Translations under genes and position numbers: made by a program
From: Alphaproteobacteria bacterium
GTDB lineage: Bacteria; Pseudomonadota; Alphaproteobacteria; CACIAM-22H2
Direction of reading: 5' to 3'
Length of the DNA: 28,107 nucleotides
Assembly: GCA_016869415.1 (NCBI GenBank)
Contig: VGEI01000007.1
Coordinates: forward strand, 1 to 28,107
The notes under the pieces: model-generated
Told to the model about the DNA's origin: nothing
Seen by the model: the letters and a program-made list of their open reading frames with translations, nothing else
Database searches by the model: none
Part shown: piece after piece, positions 22,784 to 28,107 of the stretch
Numbering within the stretch: the first letter of the stretch is position 1
How the letters are laid out: every line of letters begins with the position of its first letter

Positions 22784-22812
22784 TTGACTCTTCGCGGCAG
22801 CGGACCAATCCT
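22784..22812 (+). promoter_or_regulatory. Weak candidate promoter for the dipeptide-type ABC operon
   Basis: TTGACT (22784-22789) is followed after 17 nt by AATCCT, a poor -10. It lies in the 122-bp divergent region between the PuuE-like hydrolase and the binding-protein gene, 49 nt before that gene's ATG. The -35 is good; the -10 is only suggestive. Confidence 0.3.
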
Positions 22813-22861
22813 CCGGCGCATGAACGGGCCGCGCAGGGTGCGCCGCCCCATTGGAGGCTTC

Positions 22862-24442
22862 ATGAAGAGATACGCTTTGGCGCTGGCAGCATTGCTGGCG
22901 ACGACCGGTGTTGCGAGTGCTCAGACGCCCCGCGATACGCTCGTGGTCGGCGCGAAGTTCGACGACATCCTGTCGCTCGATCCGCACGAGAGCTTCGAGT
23001 TCACCGGCTCGGAGTTCGGCAGCCAGGTCTACGACAAGCTGATTACCTTCGATCCGGCGAATATCGGGCCGATCCGCGGCGGCGCCGCAGAGAGCTGGAC
23101 CGTCTCCGACGGTGGCAAGGTCATCACCTTCAAGATCCGCCAGGGCATCAAGTTCCATTCCGGCAACCCGCTGACCGCGGAGGACGTGGCTTACTCGGTG
23201 CAGCGCGCCGTGACCATGAACAAGGCGCCGGGCTTCATCATCACCCAGTTCGGTCTCAACAAGGACAACGTCAAGGAGCGGGCGCGTGCGCTCGACGCCC
23301 AGACGTTCCGCTTCGAGACCGACAAGGCCTACGCCACCACCTTCGTGCTCAACTGCCTCTCGGCCAATGTCTCGGCCATCGTCGATTCGAAGCTGGTGAA
23401 GTCGAACGAGAAGGACGGCGACTGGGGCAACACCTGGCTCAAGACCAACGCCGCCGGCTCCGGCCCGTTCAAGCTCGTCACCTGGCGGGCGAACGAGACG
23501 TTGAGCTATGAGCGTAATGACGGCTACTGGGGCGGCGCGCCTAAGATGCGCCGTGTCCTGCTGCGCCACATGCCGGAGCAGGCGACCAAGCGTCTGGCCA
23601 TCGAGAAGGGCGACGTCGACATCGCCCGCGACCTCCAGGCCGACCAGGTCAAGGCCCTGCAGGGCAACCCCAACATCACCACCCGCGCCGTGCTCAAGAG
23701 CTACATCGCCTATGCCGGCCTCAACACCAAGCACCCGATCCTCGGCAAGCCCCAGGTGCAGCAGGCGCTCAAATATCTGGTCGACTACGACCAGATCGCC
23801 AACACCGTTCTGGCCGGTGCCTACGCCACGCAACAGAACTACATTCCGCAGGGCTTCCTCGGTGCCATCAAGGACCAGCCGTTCAAGCTCGACGTCGCCA
23901 GGGCCAAGCAGCTTCTGGCCGAGGCCGGGCATCCCAACGGCTTCACGGTTACCATGGATGTGACCAACACCTGGCCGTGGACGGAGATTGCCCAGGCGGT
24001 CCAGGCGACCTTCGCCCAGGGCGGGGTCAAGCTCGAGCTGATCCCCGGCGATTTCCGGGCGACGCTGACCAAGTACCGGGCCCGCAACCACGACATCTAT
24101 CTCGGCCGTTGGGGCTCGGATTTCCTCGATCCTCACTCCAATGCCGATGCCTTCGCCAAGAACATCAACAACGCCGATGACGCACCGGCCAAGCCGTTGG
24201 CCTGGCGCAACGCCTGGAAGAACGACGAGCTCAGCGGGATGACCAACGCGGCGATGATCGAGGGCGATGCCGCGAAGCGCCAGAAACTCTACGAGGACGC
24301 GCAGCGCAAGTTCGTTCAAGGCTCGCCGTTCATCGTCATGTTCCAGAACACGGAGCTGCTGGCGGAACGCAAGAACGTCAAGAACTTCAACCTCGGGCCG
24401 CTCTCCGAGACGACGTTCTTCAAGACGGTCGAAAAGAACTAG
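22862..24442 (+). CDS. Dipeptide/oligopeptide-type ABC substrate-binding protein (SBP_bac_5, DppA-like)
   Basis: A 526-residue periplasmic protein. The ATG at 22862 follows GGAGG by about 5 nt and starts a signal peptide (KRYALALAALLATTGVASA before QTPRDT); a longer frame has no support. VGAKFDDILSLDPHESFEFTG, FKIRQGIKFHSGNPLTAEDVAYSVQR and AGSGPFKLVTWRANETLSYERNDGYWGGAPKM are classic family blocks, the second being the SBP_bac_5 signature region. It binds the ligand of the importer whose four other genes follow. The family takes peptides but also nickel, opines, sugars and other solutes, so the ligand is open. A strong hairpin lies between it and the first permease gene. Confidence 0.95.
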   Translation: MKRYALALAALLATTGVASAQTPRDTLVVGAKFDDILSLDPHESFEFTGSEFGSQVYDKLITFDPANIGPIRGGAAESWTVSDGGKVITFKIRQGIKFHSGNPLTAEDVAYSVQRAVTMNKAPGFIITQFGLNKDNVKERARALDAQTFRFETDKAYATTFVLNCLSANVSAIVDSKLVKSNEKDGDWGNTWLKTNAAGSGPFKLVTWRANETLSYERNDGYWGGAPKMRRVLLRHMPEQATKRLAIEKGDVDIARDLQADQVKALQGNPNITTRAVLKSYIAYAGLNTKHPILGKPQVQQALKYLVDYDQIANTVLAGAYATQQNYIPQGFLGAIKDQPFKLDVARAKQLLAEAGHPNGFTVTMDVTNTWPWTEIAQAVQATFAQGGVKLELIPGDFRATLTKYRARNHDIYLGRWGSDFLDPHSNADAFAKNINNADDAPAKPLAWRNAWKNDELSGMTNAAMIEGDAAKRQKLYEDAQRKFVQGSPFIVMFQNTELLAERKNVKNFNLGPLSETTFFKTVEKN

Positions 24443-24465
24443 ATCGTCAGGCGATAGAAGAAGGG

Positions 24466-24492
24466 CGGCGGCCGGGATCCACCCGGCCGCCG
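24466..24492 (+). other. Intercistronic hairpin between binding-protein and permease genes
   Basis: A perfect 11-bp inverted repeat (CGGCGGCCGGG and CCCGGCCGCCG) with a 5-nt loop, extendable by G-U pairs, lies in the 59-nt gap after the binding-protein stop. There is no U-tract. A stable stem here is known in other importer operons to protect the binding-protein message and lower expression of the membrane genes. Confidence 0.6.
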
Positions 24493-24501
24493 TCTCCCGT
24501 C

Positions 24502-25506
24502 ATGCCCCGCAAGATCGCCGAGACCGCAGGCTCGATCGCCCTGACGATCCTCGGGCTGCTGCTGGTGACCTTCGTCATCGGCCGCGTCGTGCCCATCGAT
24601 CCCGTGCTGGCGGTGATCGGCGAGAACGCTGCGCCTGGCGTCTACGAGCGCACGCGCATCGAGCTCGGCCTCGACCAGCCGCTTTACGTGCAGTTCGGGC
24701 GCTTCATCGTCAAGGCGGTGACCGGCGATTTCGGCGTCTCCGTCCTGACCGCGCGGCCGGTGCTCGACGATCTCAAGCGCGTCTTTCCGGCGACCATCGA
24801 GCTCGCCACCCTGGCGACGCTGATCGGCGTACTGGTCGGTGTGCCCCTGGGCATCCTCGCCGCCGTGCGCCACCAGAGCTGGATCGACCACGTGGCGCGT
24901 ATCGTGGCGCTGATCGGCCACTCCGTGCCGGTCTTCTGGATCGGGCTGATGGGTCTGCTCATCTTCTATGCCCAGCTCGGCTGGGTCGGCGGCACCGGCC
25001 GGCAAAGTGTCGCCTTCCTCGATTCCGTGCGCGAGCGCACGGGCATGATCCTCATCGACTGCCTGCTCGACGGCGACCTCGATTCTTTCTGGGACGCCTG
25101 GCGCCACATCGTGCTGCCGGCCAGCGTGCTGGGCTATTTCTCGCTCGCCTATATCTGCCGCATGACGCGCAGCTTCATGCTCGAGCAGCTGAGCAAGGAG
25201 TATGTCACCGCGGCACGCATCAAGGGCCTGAGCGAATGGCACGTTGTCATGCGCCATGCTTTCCGCAACATCGCCGTGCCGCTGGTGACGGTCATCGCGT
25301 TGTCGTACGGCTACCTGCTGGAAGGCGCCGTGCTGACTGAGACGGTCTTTGCCTGGCCTGGCCTCGGCAACTACCTGACCGACTCGCTGCTGCGCTCGGA
25401 CATGAACGGTGTGCTTGGCGGCACCATCCTGGTCGGTGCCATCTTCATCGGCCTCAACCTGCTCTCCGACCTTCTCTACAAGCTGTTGGACCCGCGCACC
25501 CGATGA
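24502..25506 (+). CDS. Dipeptide-type ABC transporter permease (DppB-like)
   Basis: A 334-residue inner-membrane protein with six or so hydrophobic segments. The N-terminal helix, IELGLDQPLYVQFGRFIVKAVTGDFGVS and VPVFWIGLMGLLIFYAQLGW are DppB-family blocks, and YVTAARIKGLSEWHVVMRHAFRN is the EAA loop that contacts the ATPase. The end, ETVFAWPGLGNYLTDSLLRSD followed by LLSDLLYKLLDPRTR, is the family's usual C-terminus. It overlaps the next permease gene by 4 nt (ATGA). The start is an ATG 59 nt after the binding-protein stop, with no strong ribosome binding site. Confidence 0.95.
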   Translation: MPRKIAETAGSIALTILGLLLVTFVIGRVVPIDPVLAVIGENAAPGVYERTRIELGLDQPLYVQFGRFIVKAVTGDFGVSVLTARPVLDDLKRVFPATIELATLATLIGVLVGVPLGILAAVRHQSWIDHVARIVALIGHSVPVFWIGLMGLLIFYAQLGWVGGTGRQSVAFLDSVRERTGMILIDCLLDGDLDSFWDAWRHIVLPASVLGYFSLAYICRMTRSFMLEQLSKEYVTAARIKGLSEWHVVMRHAFRNIAVPLVTVIALSYGYLLEGAVLTETVFAWPGLGNYLTDSLLRSDMNGVLGGTILVGAIFIGLNLLSDLLYKLLDPRTR

Positions 25507-26414
25507 GCGATACCGCCGCCACCTGGCGCGAGTACCTGACGACGCCCACGCCGGCCTCGCGCCGGCAGGCGGCGCTGCAGCGCGCTTGGCTCTCGTGGCG
25601 CCGCTTCCGCGCCAATCCCACGGCAATGGTCGGGCTCGTCATCATCCTGATCATCATTGCCATAGCGGCCTTTGCGCCGCTGCTCGCCACCCATTCACCC
25701 TTCACCCAGAACCTCAACAACCGCTTGATGCCGTGGAGTGCTGAGCACTGGCTGGGTACTGACGAGCTCGGACGCGACGTCTATTCACGCCTGGTCTACG
25801 GCACGCGCGTCGCCCTGCGGGTGATCGCCCTGGTCACGATCATCACGGCGCCCATCGGTCTGATCATCGGAGCCGTGGCGGGCTACGCCGGCGGCTGGGT
25901 CGACGCGGCGCTGATGCGTGTCACCGACATCTTTCTCGCCTTTCCGCGGCTGATCCTGGCGCTGGCGCTGACCACGGCGCTGGGGCCGGGCATCGACAAT
26001 GCAATCCTGGCCATCGGCCTGACCGGCTGGCCGCCGCTGGCCCGCCTGGCCCGCGCCGAAACCCTGACCATCCGCTCCAGCGATTTCATCGCCGCGGCCA
26101 AGGTCGTCGGCGCCTCGCCGGCGCGCATCGTCTTCGGCCATGTCATGCCGCTCTGCATGCCTTCGCTGATCGTGCGCGTGACGCTCGACATGGCCGGTGT
26201 GATCCTGGTCGCCGCCGGCCTCGGCTTCCTCGGCCTCGGCGCTCAGCCGCCGCAGCCCGAGTGGGGGGCGATGATCGCCGCCGGGCGCAAGTTCATCTTC
26301 GACCAGTGGTGGATCGCCGCCGTGCCAGGCTTGGCCATCTGCGTGCTCAGTCTAGGCTTCAACCTGTTCGGAGACGGGCTGCGCGACGCGCTCGATCCGA
26401 AAGCCTCGTCATGA
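25503..26414 (+). CDS. Dipeptide-type ABC transporter permease (DppC-like)
   Basis: A 303-residue second membrane subunit. It has the long cytoplasmic start typical of DppC, then GLVIILIIIAIAAFAPLLATHSPF, HWLGTDELGRDVYSRLVYGTRVAL (the conserved DppC block) and the EAA loop DFIAAAKVVGASPARIVFGHVMP. GLGFLGLGAQPPQPEWGAMIAAGRKFI is the C-terminal family block. It overlaps both neighbours by 4 nt (ATGA), so translation is coupled, and it pairs with the DppB-like protein to form the channel. Confidence 0.96.
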   Translation: MSDTAATWREYLTTPTPASRRQAALQRAWLSWRRFRANPTAMVGLVIILIIIAIAAFAPLLATHSPFTQNLNNRLMPWSAEHWLGTDELGRDVYSRLVYGTRVALRVIALVTIITAPIGLIIGAVAGYAGGWVDAALMRVTDIFLAFPRLILALALTTALGPGIDNAILAIGLTGWPPLARLARAETLTIRSSDFIAAAKVVGASPARIVFGHVMPLCMPSLIVRVTLDMAGVILVAAGLGFLGLGAQPPQPEWGAMIAAGRKFIFDQWWIAAVPGLAICVLSLGFNLFGDGLRDALDPKASS

Positions 26415-27253
26415 GCCGGCCGTTGCTGGCGGTCGAGGATCTGCATGTGCGCTTCGCGCTTCCCACGCGCAACGTTCACGCGGTGCGCGGTGTTGGCTTC
26501 TCGATGGGGCGTGAGAAGCTCGGCATCGTCGGTGAATCCGGTTCCGGAAAATCACTGACCGGCCGGGCGATCATCGGCCAGGTGGCGAAACCCGGTGTCG
26601 TTGCGGCATCGCGGCTGGAGTTCGACGGCATCGACCTGCGTTCGCTCGACAAGGCGGGGCGCCGCGCCCTCACTGGCCGGCGTATCGGCATGATCATGCA
26701 GGATCCGAAATTCTCACTGAATCCGGTGATGACGGTGGGCGAACAGATCGCCGAGGCCTACCGCGTCCACAACCGCGCCGGTGCCGCCGAAGCGAAGAAG
26801 CGCACGCTGGAGATGCTTGCCGCCGTGCGTATACGGGAGCCCGAGCGCGTCTGGGGCCTCTATCCGCACGAGGTCTCCGGTGGCATGGGCCAACGGGTGA
26901 TGATCGCCATGATGCTGATTCCCGAGCCCGACCTGTTGATTGCCGATGAGCCGACTTCGGCGCTCGACGTCACCGTGCAGACGCAGGTTCTGGCCATCAT
27001 CGACGACCTCGTCACCCAGCGCGGCATGGGCTTGATCTTCATCAGCCACGACCTCAACCTCGTCGCTTCGTTCTGCGACCGGGTGCTGGTGATGTATGGC
27101 GGGCGGATCGTCGAGACCTGCCGCGCTTCCGAGCTCGACAGGGCGCAGCACCCCTACACGCGCGGCCTGCTGGCGGCCCTGCCGCGTATCGACGCGCCGC
27201 CCGGTGACCTGCCCGTGCTGCGCCGCGACCCCGCTTGGCTGGGCGAGCTATGA
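26411..27253 (+). CDS. Dipeptide-type ABC transporter ATP-binding protein (DppD-like, short C-terminus)
   Basis: A 280-residue ATPase. The ATG at 26411 overlaps the DppC-like stop by 4 nt; an earlier in-frame start lies inside that gene. Walker A is GESGSGKS (41-48), the Q-loop is in IGMIMQDPKFSLNPVMTVGEQI, the signature is VSGGMGQ (155-161) and Walker B is LLIADEP (175-181). DppD proteins are usually about 320-330 residues and end with a Cys-containing oligopeptide-family domain. Here the tail stops at LPRIDAPPGDLPVLRRDPAWLGEL without those cysteines, so it is shorter than usual. It is still long enough for a functional ATPase. Confidence 0.94.
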   Translation: MSRPLLAVEDLHVRFALPTRNVHAVRGVGFSMGREKLGIVGESGSGKSLTGRAIIGQVAKPGVVAASRLEFDGIDLRSLDKAGRRALTGRRIGMIMQDPKFSLNPVMTVGEQIAEAYRVHNRAGAAEAKKRTLEMLAAVRIREPERVWGLYPHEVSGGMGQRVMIAMMLIPEPDLLIADEPTSALDVTVQTQVLAIIDDLVTQRGMGLIFISHDLNLVASFCDRVLVMYGGRIVETCRASELDRAQHPYTRGLLAALPRIDAPPGDLPVLRRDPAWLGEL

Positions 27254-28026
27254 GCGCTCCCGCCATTGCGGTCCGCGACCTTAACGTGCGGTTCGGCACG
27301 TCGGTGGCCGTCGACAACGCCAGCTTCTCAGTCGCCGGGGGTGAGAGCTTCGGCCTGGTCGGTGAGTCCGGCTCAGGCAAGACCACGGTGCTGCGCGTAC
27401 TCTCCGGCCTGCTGCGCGACTGGCAGGGCGAGGCGCAGGTCGCCGGGCACGATTTGCGGCAGGAGCGGCCACGCGGGCTCGCACGTATCGCCCAGCTCGT
27501 CTTCCAGGACCCCTACGCCTCGCTGCATCCCTTGCACACGGTCGACAGGGTGCTTGGTGAGGCGGCGGCGATCCATAGCCTCGACCGGCCCAACCAGCGC
27601 ATCGACGACGTGCTGCGCGCCGTCGGGCTCGGCCCCGAATTCCGTTTCCGCTTTCCTCACCAGCTCTCCGGCGGCCAGCGTCAGCGTGTGGCCATCGCCC
27701 GTGCCCTGATCCTCGAGCCGACGATCCTGCTGCTCGACGAGCCGACCTCGGCGCTCGACGTCTCGGTGCAGGCGGAGATCCTCAACCTGCTGCGCCGGCT
27801 GCGCGCCGAGCGCGGGCTCACGCTGCTATTGGTCACCCACAACCTGGCGGTCGTGGCCAATCTCTGCGAGCGACTGGCGGTGATGCGCCGCGGGCGCATC
27901 GTCGAGACCATGGACGCGGCACGGTTGCGTCAGGCCGAATCCGAACAGGCCTACACGCGCCAGCTCATCGCTGCCAGCCGCGGCTACGACCGCGCCAACG
28001 CCGCGGAGATTGCTTTCGACGCCTGA
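27250..28026 (+). CDS. Dipeptide-type ABC transporter ATP-binding protein (DppF-like)
   Basis: A 258-residue ATPase starting at an ATG that overlaps the previous stop by 4 nt. Walker A is GESGSGKT (38-45), the Q-loop is in LVFQDPYASLHPLHTVDRVL (83-102), the signature is LSGGQRQ (139-145) and Walker B is ILLLDEP (159-165). FQDPYASLHP is typical of the DppF/OppF group. Like its partner it lacks the long C-terminal oligopeptide domain, ending soon after YTRQLIAASRGYDRANAAEIAFDA. It completes the five-gene importer. Confidence 0.95.
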   Translation: MSAPAIAVRDLNVRFGTSVAVDNASFSVAGGESFGLVGESGSGKTTVLRVLSGLLRDWQGEAQVAGHDLRQERPRGLARIAQLVFQDPYASLHPLHTVDRVLGEAAAIHSLDRPNQRIDDVLRAVGLGPEFRFRFPHQLSGGQRQRVAIARALILEPTILLLDEPTSALDVSVQAEILNLLRRLRAERGLTLLLVTHNLAVVANLCERLAVMRRGRIVETMDAARLRQAESEQAYTRQLIAASRGYDRANAAEIAFDA

Positions 28027-28038
28027 GATCGGCGGCCA

Positions 28039-28060
28039 ACCCGGCATTCCCTTGCCGGGT
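28039..28060 (+). terminator. Small hairpin after the dipeptide-type operon, possible terminator
   Basis: A 7-bp inverted repeat (ACCCGGC and GCCGGGT) with an 8-nt loop begins 12 nt after the last stop. It has no U-tract, so it is at best a weak or Rho-assisted stop. Confidence 0.35.
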
Positions 28061-28069
28061 GTCCTGCCA

Positions 28070-28099
28070 TGGTGCTATTTTGTACACAATCGAGCACCA
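28070..28099. promoter_or_regulatory. Inverted repeat around a TTGTACACAA core, possible operator
   Basis: TGGTGCT (28070-28076) and AGCACCA (28093-28099) are perfect inverted arms. Between them lies TTGTACACAA, itself arms TTGT and ACAA around AC, similar in form to operators of GntR-family regulators. It lies at the window edge, so the gene it might control is not visible. The match could be chance. Confidence 0.3.
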
Positions 28100-28107
28100 C
28101 AGGTTTG

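Overview
The window is GC-rich, gene-dense bacterial DNA. Gene content (NitT/TauT, amino-acid and dipeptide ABC importers, coxMSL-type molybdenum hydroxylase, hyuA/hyuB, cyclic-amide hydrolase) and dispersed GC-rich palindromic intergenic repeats suggest a free-living alphaproteobacterium, perhaps Rhizobiales or Rhodospirillales. This placement is inference. I see no rRNA, tRNA, CRISPR array, phage gene or transposase.

Left part (about 1-14143, all on the minus strand). In transcription order: a LysR regulator, a GNAT acetyltransferase, then a long tight run of hyuA, hyuB, FAD subunit, 2Fe-2S subunit and molybdopterin subunit of a molybdenum hydroxylase, a uracil-type NCS2 permease, a barbiturase/cyanuric-acid-hydrolase family enzyme, and a NitT/TauT ABC importer (binding protein, ATPase, and a permease cut by the window edge). 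Several junctions are 4-nt ATGA overlaps. A candidate sigma-70 promoter upstream of hyuA has a perfect inverted repeat with ATC-N9-GAT (LysR-box) geometry centred near -64. Together these genes read as an oxidative pyrimidine pathway: NCS2 import of uracil/thymine, Mo-hydroxylase oxidation to barbiturate/5-methylbarbiturate, and ring opening to a ureidomalonate. HyuAB is the candidate for a further amide or ureide step.

Middle part (14533-20502, plus strand, divergent from the LysR gene). A polar-amino-acid-type ABC importer (one permease, ATPase, binding protein) is interleaved with two metal-dependent deaminases and an LVIVD-repeat beta-propeller. One deaminase is of the ATZ/TRZ type. The other is a cytosine deaminase (CodA) homologue in which the residue aligning with E. 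coli Asp314 is Cys, as expected for an enzyme that tolerates 5-substituted cytosines. The deaminases could feed uracil or thymine into the minus-strand pathway.

Right part (20583-28026). An orphan NMT1/THI5-like binding protein, a minus-strand PuuE-like polysaccharide-deacetylase-fold hydrolase, and a complete five-gene dipeptide/oligopeptide-type ABC importer.

Two copies of a mosaic palindromic repeat (137-333 and, inverted, 21596-21849) lie in intergenic DNA. The first separates the ATPase and permease genes of the NitT/TauT importer. All functional statements rest on reading protein motifs by eye; no database search was run.
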